Source: JAOZHU01 sp964506435
Lineage (GTDB): Archaea; Thermoproteota; Bathyarchaeia; Bathyarchaeales; Bathycorpusculaceae
DNA length: 7,535 nucleotides
NCBI GenBank assembly: GCA_964506435.1
Contig: CAZDLK010000064.1
Span: forward strand, 1-7,535
Direction of reading: 5' to 3'
This document shows, one piece after another, positions 1 through 5,814 of the stretch (position 1 is its first letter; the number at the start of each line of letters is the position of its first letter). Below the pieces are notes generated by a model that saw only the letters and a program-made list of their open reading frames with translations, was not told the DNA's origin and did not search any database. Position numbers and translations under genes: made by a program.

Positions 1-339
1 AGCGAAGCCTTCAACGAAACCGTGGAAGAACTCACGCAAAGCCTGATAAGGCTGGTGGACGAGAACGGCATGGACTGGATGTTCAGCAACTGCAGCGAAA
101 CCGCTCGTATCGGCGCGTTGAGGTGGAGAAACCGCTTCCGCGACTGCGCGAAGCCGTTGTTTGACTCGCTTTATGAACTGGTGCTTACAGGAGAAGAAAC
201 ACGCATCGTGCTGGAACGCAGTGCAGAGCCAAATTACAGGCAGAAACTTGCTGACGAATTGAAAGCAATGGGCAATTCTGAGATGTGGCGCGCAGGCGCT
301 ACGGTGCGGTCTCTGAGACCTGAAAGACAGAAACGCTGA
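1..339 (+). CDS. ilvC: Ketol-acid reductoisomerase, C-terminal part (5' end outside window)
   Basis: This is the last 112 codons of a gene that enters from the left edge. The frame is open from base 1, so the GTG at 22 is internal and not a start. Ketol-acid reductoisomerase is a cytoplasmic NADPH- and Mg-dependent enzyme that makes 2,3-dihydroxy-isovalerate or its 3-methylvalerate homologue in valine, leucine and isoleucine synthesis. The visible piece is the all-helical C-terminal knotted domain. It begins SEAFNETVEELTQSL, then has GMDWMFSNCSETARIGAL and ends near EMWRAGATVRSLRPE. From memory these blocks line up closely with the end of yeast Ilv5 (AFNETVEE, a CSTTARRGAL-like block, a closing VRKLRPE), so this is the Ilv5-like type and not the short bacterial type. 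The catalytic N-terminal Rossmann domain is not in view. A T-run follows about 30 bases after the TGA stop. Confidence 0.85.
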   Translation, partial: SEAFNETVEELTQSLIRLVDENGMDWMFSNCSETARIGALRWRNRFRDCAKPLFDSLYELVLTGEETRIVLERSAEPNYRQKLADELKAMGNSEMWRAGATVRSLRPERQKR

Positions 340-365
340 ACTGCTACGCTCTAAGCGTCTTCCCA

Positions 366-374
366 TTCTTTTTT
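366..374 (+). terminator. T-run terminator after ilvC
   Basis: TTCTTTTTT lies about 30 bases past the ilvC stop and contains six consecutive T. Archaeal RNA polymerase can terminate at such non-template T-tracts without a hairpin. No strong stem precedes it. Termination here is an inference. Confidence 0.4.
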
Positions 375-392
375 AATGTGTATTTTGAACTT

Positions 393-420
393 TTAGCGGC
401 AAGCTGAAGCTGCTTAGCGG
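393..420 (+). repeat. Direct repeat TTAGCGG x2, 21-base period
   Basis: TTAGCGG occurs at 393-399 and again at 414-420, so the copies are spaced 21 bases start to start, about two helical turns. They lie upstream of the permease promoter. The spacing would suit a dimeric regulator bound on one DNA face, but two 7-base copies can arise by chance. A role as operator is a guess. Confidence 0.3.
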
Positions 421-430
421 TTTTGTTGCT

Positions 431-465
431 AAACACGTTGTTTCATGAATGCTGACAGCGTGTTT
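431..465. other. 12-bp stem-loop between ilvC and the permease gene
   Basis: Bases 431-442 can pair with 454-465: AAACACG pairs exactly with CGTGTTT, and the stem extends inward by five more pairs, two of them G-T wobbles in the helix. The loop is 11 bases (443-453). Six T (476-481) follow about 10 bases after the stem. It could be a terminator or attenuator element, or an operator palindrome just upstream of the TATA-like box. Nothing in the sequence decides between these. Confidence 0.4.
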
Positions 466-475
466 GACTGATTAG

Positions 476-486
476 TTTTTTATACT
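476..486 (+). promoter_or_regulatory. Likely TATA box of the permease gene
   Basis: The AT-rich TTTTTTATACT matches a degenerate archaeal box A. Transcription would begin roughly 25 bases on, near 507-510, leaving a leader of 16 to 19 bases before the ATG at 526. That leader has no convincing Shine-Dalgarno site (only AAGGCA). The same bases hold a T6 tract and could instead act as a terminator. Confidence 0.4.
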
Positions 487-525
487 TGAACGAACGGTGT
501 GCTGTAAAAGGCACAAGGCACCAGT

Positions 526-1887
526 ATGAGTTACGCTTCAGTAGCAGCGGTAGTTATCTTCGCGGTTACACTTTTTCTGATGATTAAGCGGCCACGGGGC
601 ATGAATTTGGGTTTAGCCGCTGGCATCGGCGCCGTAGCCTCACTATTGCTGGGCACGGTAAGTGTTAATGATGCAGTGCAGTCTTTTGGCGACATATGGG
701 ATGCTGCGCTCGCTTTCGTCGGCATAGTTGCCTTATCTGTGACGCTGGACGCCATGGGCTTCTTCAAGTGGGCAGCTCTTCGAGTTGTGAAGTTTGCGCG
801 GGGAAGCGGCGTGAAACTGTACTTCTACGTGTCGTTGCTAACGGCAGCGGTGAGCATACTTTTCGCCAACGACAGCGCCGTACTAATCTTGACGCCTATA
901 GTTCTGGAGATAGTTAGCCAACTGAAGATAGATTCTGGCGGCAGACGCGCGTATCTCTTCGCGGCAGGCTTAATCGCTGATACGGCTGCTATGCCGTTAA
1001 TCACGAGCAATCCTGTGAACATCGTCAGCGCTGACTTCTTCAAATACAGCTTCATCGACCACTTGGTCTTCATGGCGCCTGTGGCAGTAGCCACTATAGG
1101 GAGCAGTTTGCTGTTGGTTTATGTTTTCTTCAGGAAAAACGTGCCCAAAACGTACTCCGTTGAGCTTGTCGATACGCTAATTGGAAGCACGCAACCCATA
1201 ACGCCTCAGCTGCTAAAAGTCAGCTTTGCTACGCTTGTTGCCATAGACATAGGCTACGTCTTCACCTCCTTGATTAGGATTCCAGTTTCCTTTGTAATAT
1301 GCTCGGGCGCAGTGTTTCTGTTGGTAGTGTACCGTTTAACCCTGAACCGCCAGCCTTGCTTAAACGAGGAAAGAAAAGGGCTCAAGAGATTAGCCCGAGA
1401 AATCAACTGGGACATCGTGGTTTTCATGATAAGCATTTTCATTGTTGTTCAAGGGCTGCAGCAGACGGGTTTACCCGATTTATTGGCAAGCGCTTTTGCG
1501 CAAACTGTTGCTTTGCCCTCGGTTTTTTCAGTGCTTGCTCCAAGCTTGATAGTGACTGTTGGTGCCAGTTTCATGAACAATTGGCCCATGACAATCCTCG
1601 GCTTATTGTCAATTAGGCAGGCGGCTGCGACAGCAAGCATAGGCGTACATGCGTTGACAAGCTTGATTTTCTCAAACATTATCGGAAACAATCTTGGACC
1701 GCACTTTTTTCCCTTAGGCTCTTTGGCGATACTTATGTGGCTGGAAACAATGCGCAGAAAAGGCGTTGCAATAAGCCTTAAGGATTACTTGAAAGTTGGC
1801 GCGATCTTGTCCATTGTGGAAGTAGTGATTGCCTCGGTGGTTTTGTGGCTTGAACTGAGCTGCTTCGGTTTTCACTTGAATGTCTGA
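526..1887 (+). CDS. arsB: ArsB-type arsenite/anion permease
   Basis: This is a 453-residue, highly hydrophobic inner-membrane protein with about ten to twelve membrane segments, the usual length and shape of the ArsB/NhaD ion transporter superfamily. Motifs of the ArsB branch are clear: FANDSAVLILTPIV (residues 113-126), PLITSNPVNIVSADFF (157-172), FMNNWPMTILGLLSI (349-363) and NNLGPHFFPLGSLAILMWL (388-406). The two related loop motifs, one in each half, form the substrate and ion site in this superfamily. ArsB exports arsenite or antimonite, alone using the membrane potential or together with an ArsA ATPase. No arsR, arsC, arsM or arsA is in the window, so the arsenic assignment rests on family resemblance only, and another anion is possible. 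The ATG at 526 is the first start after the TATA-like box and opens with a membrane segment. It converges on the CBS gene with a 97-base gap. Confidence 0.8.
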   Translation: MSYASVAAVVIFAVTLFLMIKRPRGMNLGLAAGIGAVASLLLGTVSVNDAVQSFGDIWDAALAFVGIVALSVTLDAMGFFKWAALRVVKFARGSGVKLYFYVSLLTAAVSILFANDSAVLILTPIVLEIVSQLKIDSGGRRAYLFAAGLIADTAAMPLITSNPVNIVSADFFKYSFIDHLVFMAPVAVATIGSSLLLVYVFFRKNVPKTYSVELVDTLIGSTQPITPQLLKVSFATLVAIDIGYVFTSLIRIPVSFVICSGAVFLLVVYRLTLNRQPCLNEERKGLKRLAREINWDIVVFMISIFIVVQGLQQTGLPDLLASAFAQTVALPSVFSVLAPSLIVTVGASFMNNWPMTILGLLSIRQAAATASIGVHALTSLIFSNIIGNNLGPHFFPLGSLAILMWLETMRRKGVAISLKDYLKVGAILSIVEVVIASVVLWLELSCFGFHLNV

Positions 1888-1892
1888 TGCTG

Positions 1893-1898
1893 TTTTTT
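1893..1898 (+). terminator. T6 terminator after the permease gene
   Basis: Six T begin five bases past the TGA stop. They suit archaeal T-run termination in the convergent gap 1888-1984. No comparable T-run exists in that gap for the opposing CBS gene, whose transcript may therefore extend into the 3' end of the permease gene as antisense. Confidence 0.4.
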
Positions 1899-1984
1899 GC
1901 TGGAGCAGCGAGAGGTCTCTCAGGTTCAGAGCTTGCATTTCGTTTAGGCACACTGATAATGCCTTTAGATTTGAGGTTGAAATG

Positions 1985-2839
1985 CTATTTTTGTTGCGCC
2001 ACAGCGCGGATGATATCGGATTTTGTGATTATCCCCACGAGTTTTCCTTTATCCGTTACTGGTAACCCGCTGATTTTGTGTTTTGCCATGAGCTCTGCAG
2101 CATCAGCCAAGTCAGCAGTAACGATAACTGTTATTGGGTCAGCGGTCATTACGTCACCTGCAGTTAAAAGATGCACGTTTTTTGGGAGCCCTATGGCGCC
2201 TTTCACAAGAAGCGGCTTTTCTTCTGTTAAAACCTTCGCGGGTTTCAGCAGTTTACTCATCATCGCCATGTCAGCCACGGTAATAATGCCTGCAGGCTTG
2301 GTTTCTTTGTCACCTACAACGATTACTCTGGAAATAGCGTGTTCTGCCATCAGCGAAGCTACGAGGAACAAGGACTGCGAAGGCTTCACGGTCACGGTTT
2401 TCGCGGTCATGAACTCTTGTACTTTGCATTTGCCTCTTATGGCACCGCACCATTTGGTGATGTCGGTTTTCGTCACGATTCCGTCAAGTTCGCCTTTCCC
2501 ATCTACTATTATGACTGAGCTTATGTCTTTCTTCACCATCGTTTCTGCAATGTCAGCTATGGACGTTTCGCGTTTGGCGGTGATGAGTTTTTTCGTCATG
2601 ATTTCCTCTGCGTTTATCTCCTCATTTCCCCGTTTTGACTTGTCAGCGACTAAAAAGTTTATCACGTCTTCCTGTGTGATTATCCCCACAGGCTGGTTAT
2701 GCCCGTTGACAATCACTACTCTGCTTATACGGTTGTTCCCCATTAACTGTTGAACCTGCAAAAGAGAGGCAGCAGGCGAGCACGTGATGACTTTCTGCGT
2801 CATAATTTTCTCGGCGTTTACCACAAGCTTCACACTCAA
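1985..2839 (-). CDS. Four-CBS-domain protein (nucleotide-sensing regulator)
   Basis: A soluble 284-residue protein made almost only of four CBS domains, at about residues 9-66, 77-130, 138-195 and 225-281. Each has the hallmark pattern: an MT start (IMTQKVITC, IMTKKLITA, FMTAKTVTV, VMTADPITV), an ISRVVIV- or ISGLPVT-like strand and a closing GI(I/V)T..D(I/V). CBS pairs form Bateman modules that bind adenosyl ligands such as AMP, ATP, S-adenosylmethionine or methylthioadenosine. With no fused catalytic or DNA-binding domain, this is probably a stand-alone sensor acting through a partner. The ligand cannot be read from sequence. The start is TTG at 2839; a TATA-like box about 26 bases upstream puts the transcript start on or next to it, so the mRNA is probably leaderless. 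GTG at 2833 is an alternative. It lies downstream of the homocysteine-type operon on the same strand, which also encodes a CBS pair, so a link to sulfur metabolism is possible but unproven. Confidence 0.85.
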   Translation of the reverse strand: MSVKLVVNAEKIMTQKVITCSPAASLLQVQQLMGNNRISRVVIVNGHNQPVGIITQEDVINFLVADKSKRGNEEINAEEIMTKKLITAKRETSIADIAETMVKKDISSVIIVDGKGELDGIVTKTDITKWCGAIRGKCKVQEFMTAKTVTVKPSQSLFLVASLMAEHAISRVIVVGDKETKPAGIITVADMAMMSKLLKPAKVLTEEKPLLVKGAIGLPKNVHLLTAGDVMTADPITVIVTADLADAAELMAKHKISGLPVTDKGKLVGIITKSDIIRAVAQQK

Positions 2840-2858
2840 TCAAGTTTCAGAAGCTAAC

Positions 2859-2869
2859 GTATTTAAGCC
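2859..2869 (-). promoter_or_regulatory. TATA box of the four-CBS gene
   Basis: On the minus strand the sequence reads GCTTAAATACG, a good archaeal box A. Its centre is about 26 bases before position 2838, which coincides with the TTG start at 2839. That geometry predicts a leaderless transcript and supports the TTG over later start codons. There is no Shine-Dalgarno motif before the start, as expected for leaderless genes. Confidence 0.5.
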
Positions 2870-2882
2870 TTCACCGTTTCAA

Positions 2883-2896
2883 CTGAAAAAATTCAG
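2883..2896 (-). terminator. Small inverted repeat with T6 on the minus strand
   Basis: CTGAA and TTCAG flank four A on the plus strand; the minus strand carries six T at 2891-2886. It could end transcripts coming from the upstream operon or from the small gap before the CBS promoter. The stem is only 5 bp. Confidence 0.3.
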
Positions 2897-3043
2897 AAAA
2901 TTACTGCTTGCCTTGTTTCCTCTTGAAGCGTGGTTTTTCACTGTTCTGCATTATTGGAAACAGCCAACTTACGTGCATATTTGGAGCCTAATAGCAGTTG
3001 TATGCAGGAACCTATAGGGGGTAGGTCCACAAAGCCGCCTTCC

Positions 3044-3051
3044 TTTAAATA
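3044..3051. promoter_or_regulatory. TATA-like box TTTAAATA
   Basis: TTTAAATA is a textbook archaeal box A on the plus strand, and its minus-strand reading TATTTAAA is also usable. On plus it would drive RNA from about 3073 into the antisense of the UPF0280 gene. On minus it would start near 3021 and cross the 25-codon frame at 2978-2901. No clear gene depends on it, so it may be a chance match. Confidence 0.3.
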
Positions 3052-3097
3052 AGAGGGGCTATAGACTGCCTCCGAGCGCTAGTTTTCAACAAGTTAC

Positions 3098-3811
3098 CTA
3101 CGCAACCTTCGGGTCAACTTTGATTATTTGCGGAATCTTGCCCGCTGTCCCAGTAAACCCCTTGTAAAGTATCAGCACGCCTTCAACGCCCTCAATAGAC
3201 AAAGCTCTATCTATGCCGCGCTGGATTGCAGCCTCGCAGTCTTCGCCCTTCACCACGTTGCCTACTGCAGTAGCCGCAGCATCCGCCAAGTCTGCGTTTT
3301 TGCAGAAAACTGTTGCTGCTTCAGCGTCACCGAAGCTGAAGGCGTGACTGAAACGCCCTGAACTCGTTGCAATACCAGCTGGAAAACTTGTCAGCCTGAA
3401 TCCGAAGTGCTTCGAAAGCGGTGTATCGCCAGCAGCAAGCGCCACATCAACTGTGCTGTCGGATATGGCTGAAATTTCGCCGCCGTCCTCCACAACTGCT
3501 ACTTTGCAGCCGTCAGCAATCATGTCTTTCACAGCTAAGTCCGCCAGCACTCCAGCCACTGCTGCCATGGGACCAACATCTGCCTTCGCTGCTGCTTCAG
3601 CCATTAACCGTGCCACTAAAGGCTCAGCAGGTGCAGCAACAGGCTCAAACGATGCAAGAAAAAGGGGATTGCGTTTTGCGTAGTCTTCAAGTGCTTTTCT
3701 GTGGCGTTTTATCGACGCTATTGCGGTTTGGATGGCTTGTTCTTTGTCAGCGATTAAGGTGCACTGTGACTCCTTGATTTGGAAAGCTTCTTTGAACAGT
3801 TTCCGAGTCAT
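3098..3811 (-). CDS. UPF0280 (COG2122) ApbE-like protein
   Basis: A 237-residue cytoplasmic protein with the UPF0280 hallmarks: KADVGPMAAVAGVLADLAV (residues 76-94), VVEDGGEIS (106-114), GIATSSGRFSHAFSFG (146-161) and NADLADAAATAVGN (172-185). The family is related to ApbE flavin transferases; its reaction is not settled. In Methanosarcina the COG2122 protein has been tied genetically to sulfide use in cysteine/homocysteine synthesis, and the operon position here supports that role. It is the last gene of the operon: its ATG follows the ferredoxin TAA by only 3 bases, so translation is probably coupled, and no clear Shine-Dalgarno site is seen. Two key blocks differ from the forms I remember as usual: VENGG is VEDGG here, and GICTSSG is GIATSSG, so a frequently conserved Cys is Ala. 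Length is normal for the family. Confidence 0.85.
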   Translation of the reverse strand: MTRKLFKEAFQIKESQCTLIADKEQAIQTAIASIKRHRKALEDYAKRNPLFLASFEPVAAPAEPLVARLMAEAAAKADVGPMAAVAGVLADLAVKDMIADGCKVAVVEDGGEISAISDSTVDVALAAGDTPLSKHFGFRLTSFPAGIATSSGRFSHAFSFGDAEAATVFCKNADLADAAATAVGNVVKGEDCEAAIQRGIDRALSIEGVEGVLILYKGFTGTAGKIPQIIKVDPKVA

Positions 3812-3814
3812 CGT

Positions 3815-4261
3815 TTATTGCCGTTTTCCCTTTTTTAAAGGCAGATCATTTGCAAGTTCCGAGTTGTTTTGCTTGACTGATTTTATTGCTCTTGCTGGGC
3901 ATGCTTCAACGCAAGCGCTGCAGGTGCTGCCGACGCATTTTTCCTTGTTGAATACTATGGAATAGTCTTTGTCTAACGTGATGGCTTCCACTGGGCAAAG
4001 CGCTACGCAAGCGCCGCAACTGAAGCATTTGTCGCTGTCAACCTCGATTAGCTTCGGTAAGCTAACGGTAACGCCTTTTTTGCGGTAAGCTTTAACTATT
4101 TTTTCCAGTGCCGCGTCGGGAACTTCAGCTAGAACTTCGCCGCCTTTAGAATTCACGTGCGCTGTTATGATGTTGATGGGTACTTTTAATGCGAGAATTA
4201 TCTCCGAAGTTATCGGCTGCTCAACATTTTCCTCTGAAAACCTGAGAAGAATTCGCACCAT
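3815..4261 (-). CDS. NIL-domain ferredoxin with two 4Fe-4S motifs (homocysteine synthesis partner)
   Basis: A 148-residue protein. Residues 1-72 form a NIL-like ligand/partner-binding domain; residues 79-121 hold two 4Fe-4S motifs, C79-C82-C85-C89 followed by Pro, and C109-C114-C117-C121 followed by Pro. The second has a C-x4-C start (CVGSTCSAC), an insertion relative to the classic C-x2-C. The last about 20 residues are charged. Its M. acetivorans counterpart (MA1822) works with the DUF39 protein MA1821 in making homocysteine from aspartate semialdehyde and sulfide, presumably delivering electrons for the reductive step. I chose the ATG at 4261 because GGTGA stands 7 bases before it; the longer ATG at 4294 would overlap the upstream gene by 26 bases and add residues foreign to the family. 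Gaps to its neighbours are 7 and 3 bases, so it is clearly in one operon. Confidence 0.88.
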   Translation of the reverse strand: MVRILLRFSEENVEQPITSEIILALKVPINIITAHVNSKGGEVLAEVPDAALEKIVKAYRKKGVTVSLPKLIEVDSDKCFSCGACVALCPVEAITLDKDYSIVFNKEKCVGSTCSACVEACPARAIKSVKQNNSELANDLPLKKGKRQ

Positions 4262-4268
4262 GTCTTTT

Positions 4269-4273
4269 TCACC
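4269..4273 (-). promoter_or_regulatory. Ribosome binding site GGTGA of the ferredoxin gene
   Basis: GGTGA lies 7 bases before the ATG at 4261 and its TGA is the stop codon of the DUF39 gene. This overlap of stop and binding site suggests coupled translation, and it decides the start at 4261 against the upstream in-frame ATG at 4294. Confidence 0.65.
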
Positions 4274-5684
4274 GTCCCAAAAGCTTTGAAACATCTTCGG
4301 AAGTCACTATGCCGAGCACTTTGCGTTCGTTGTCGATGACTGGCAAAGCAGAAATGTTATGTTGCGCCATCCGTTTAGAAGCCGTCTCTAAAGGTTCATC
4401 GCTTTTGGCTGTCACCACGCGACGAGTAACCACGTCGGCAAGTGCTTTTCTGCCTTCAGCCATGGCTCGAGTGATGTCCCATGAAGTGACAATGCCGCAT
4501 AACTTGCCAGAATCGTCAACCACGACAATGTGGTTAACTGACTGCGTTACTATGCGCTCCGCAATTGCCTGTATCGCCTCGGTTTCTTTGCACGTTACTG
4601 CTGTGTGCATCACGTTAGCCACAAAGGATGTTTCCTCAGTCTGCCGCATAGGCTTGCAGACGCTGTCGACTGGAAGCCGCTCAACAGGAGCTGACAGGTA
4701 AAATGTGCCTTCTTCGATCCAAGATTTCAGCGTTGCAGCGATTTTCCTTGCAGTTTTTAAACTTGAAAGCGAGCTAACTCTGATCCGCTTATCACCAACG
4801 GTTATTGCGCCTGACTTCAACTCTTTATAGCTTACCTTTCTCAGTTTCGTGCGGTCTCTGCGAGGTACACCGTAGTCAACAACGCTAGTGAAAATCTCAT
4901 CATCCCGTATGGCAGTCTTCTTCGCTAAACCCTCGTTCAAAATGGGAATCGGAATGCCTATGCCTACGTACATTGTATTGCCATACCGCGTGAACGAAGC
5001 ACCGTGAAGAAACTCAGGCTTCATTTTTTTTGCGTTTCCCCGAACCATTAACGTTCCAAACTGGTTTTGAGGATCATGCTGAGTTCCTTCGCCGATAACG
5101 TAGCCTTGTGCGCCGCCTAGGAAAATGCGCGTGCCAATACCTATCGTCTCGTAGTCAGGGTCATTCATTAACGGGTTTAATTCGCCAGCGCCCGAGAAAG
5201 TGGCGTTCCGCAACTTCGGCAGCAGCTTTCCCATGTACGTGTAAATCGTTTCGTCGCGGCTGTTCACTGCACAATTGTAACGCTGATAGCAGTTGCGAAA
5301 ATTAAGCAGATAAAACTGGTTCAAATCATCCTTCGTCAAGTTCGTTCTAAGTCGAGTTCGCGGGTAGCAGTCCGTGCCATACGCTGTAGCTCTAAGCTCA
5401 ACTTCTTTTCCGCTGACAAGGTCTTCAATCACGTGTCCTCCGCCGTACTCAAAAGACTGCGTTTCCGATGCCGTAGTAGCGCCGATGTACAGGTCCACGG
5501 CAGCGCCTGGATGGCAAATCGGCACATCGTTGATCCATGCTTTTTCAATTTTAATTGGCGGGTCCGAATGCCCAATGTTTATGATTGCGCCTGAAGAACA
5601 CATGGCTCCAAAAGTGCCTGTTGTAACAACGTCAACTTCTTTAAAAGCAACTTCGACGCTGCTACTTTCCACGAGTTTTTTCAT
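4269..5684 (-). CDS. DUF39 homocysteine biosynthesis protein with C-terminal CBS pair
   Basis: A 471-residue reading frame from the first ATG. Residues 1-340 are the DUF39 domain (HcyBio; COG1900): GTFGAMCSSGA (23-33), HPGAAVDLYIGAT (58-70), YGGGHVIEDL (80-89), YGTDCYPR (102-109), GTRIFLGGAQGYVIGEGTQH (184-203). Residues about 358-410 and 419-471 are two CBS domains. In methanogens this protein, with the NIL ferredoxin, turns aspartate semialdehyde and sulfide into homocysteine; conserved cysteines are thought to carry sulfur as persulfide, and Cys29 and Cys106, 77 residues apart, are the candidates here. The CBS pair of the related MJ0100 binds S-adenosylmethionine and methylthioadenosine, which suggests end-product sensing. 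The real protein almost certainly starts about 30 codons earlier: upstream in-frame codons read TIEEINQKIRKGDAQ..., typical of the family N-terminus, up to a GGAGGT site, but without a standard start codon. It is the first gene of a three-gene operon. Confidence 0.88.
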   Translation of the reverse strand: MKKLVESSSVEVAFKEVDVVTTGTFGAMCSSGAIINIGHSDPPIKIEKAWINDVPICHPGAAVDLYIGATTASETQSFEYGGGHVIEDLVSGKEVELRATAYGTDCYPRTRLRTNLTKDDLNQFYLLNFRNCYQRYNCAVNSRDETIYTYMGKLLPKLRNATFSGAGELNPLMNDPDYETIGIGTRIFLGGAQGYVIGEGTQHDPQNQFGTLMVRGNAKKMKPEFLHGASFTRYGNTMYVGIGIPIPILNEGLAKKTAIRDDEIFTSVVDYGVPRRDRTKLRKVSYKELKSGAITVGDKRIRVSSLSSLKTARKIAATLKSWIEEGTFYLSAPVERLPVDSVCKPMRQTEETSFVANVMHTAVTCKETEAIQAIAERIVTQSVNHIVVVDDSGKLCGIVTSWDITRAMAEGRKALADVVTRRVVTAKSDEPLETASKRMAQHNISALPVIDNERKVLGIVTSEDVSKLLGR

Positions 5685-5779
5685 TTCTTCAGCGGTTAAA
5701 ACTTGGGCATCGCCCTTTCTTATTTTCTGGTTTATTTCTTCTATAGTCCGCTTATTTTGTGTGGGTTTGAGTTTCGTTT

Positions 5780-5785
5780 ACCTCC
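5780..5785 (-). promoter_or_regulatory. Strong Shine-Dalgarno GGAGGT upstream of the first standard DUF39 start
   Basis: A perfect GGAGGT sits almost 100 bases before the ATG at 5684, far too distant to serve it. Immediately after it the DUF39 frame is open (the in-frame stop TAA is at 5780-5778) and encodes family-like residues. The next in-frame codons are ACG (5777), AAA (5774) and CTC (5771). Initiation on a rare codon, or a base error in an original ATG, would explain the arrangement. Confidence 0.6.
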
Positions 5786-5814
5786 AACCAATGCCCTCGA
5801 AAAGCGCACGCGCA

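Larger units (their letters stand above)
2840..3097. other. 258-base intergenic region with promoter-like and terminator-like elements
   Basis: This gap follows the end of the three-gene operon and precedes the four-CBS gene. It holds a quasi-symmetric TATA-like TTTAAATA (3044-3051), two copies of the palindrome CTATAG (3012-3017 and 3059-3064), and a small inverted repeat CTGAA-AAAA-TTCAG (2883-2896) whose minus strand gives T6. Between the TATA-like box and that T6 lies a 25-codon minus-strand reading frame (2901-2978, ATG to TAA) with a basic end (KPRFKRKQGKQ) and no Shine-Dalgarno site. I see no tRNA, and no convincing box C/D or H/ACA RNA. A short transcript here is possible; most of the gap may simply hold terminators and promoters. 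Confidence 0.4.

Noticed and set aside
1887..2753. Plus-strand 288-codon reading frame whose ATG overlaps the permease stop (TGATG)
   Set aside because: It is antisense to the four-CBS gene, whose four repeats are unmistakable. Its translation is low-complexity Ser/Ala/Ile/Thr-rich and shows no family pattern.
3012..3064. Two CTATAG palindromes 47 bases apart, as a possible hairpin or attachment site
   Set aside because: Pairing does not extend beyond the six bases and the flanks differ; no integrase or mobile gene is near.
3421..3777. Plus-strand 118-codon Gln/Leu-rich frame
   Set aside because: Antisense shadow of the Ala-rich UPF0280 gene.
4262..4294. Longer start of the ferredoxin at 4294
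   Set aside because: The extra 11 residues overlap the DUF39 end, while GGTGA with 7-base spacing marks the ATG at 4261.
5319..5332. GGTTCAAATC, resembling a tRNA T-loop
   Set aside because: It lies inside conserved DUF39 codons; no acceptor stem, anticodon arm or D-loop surrounds it.
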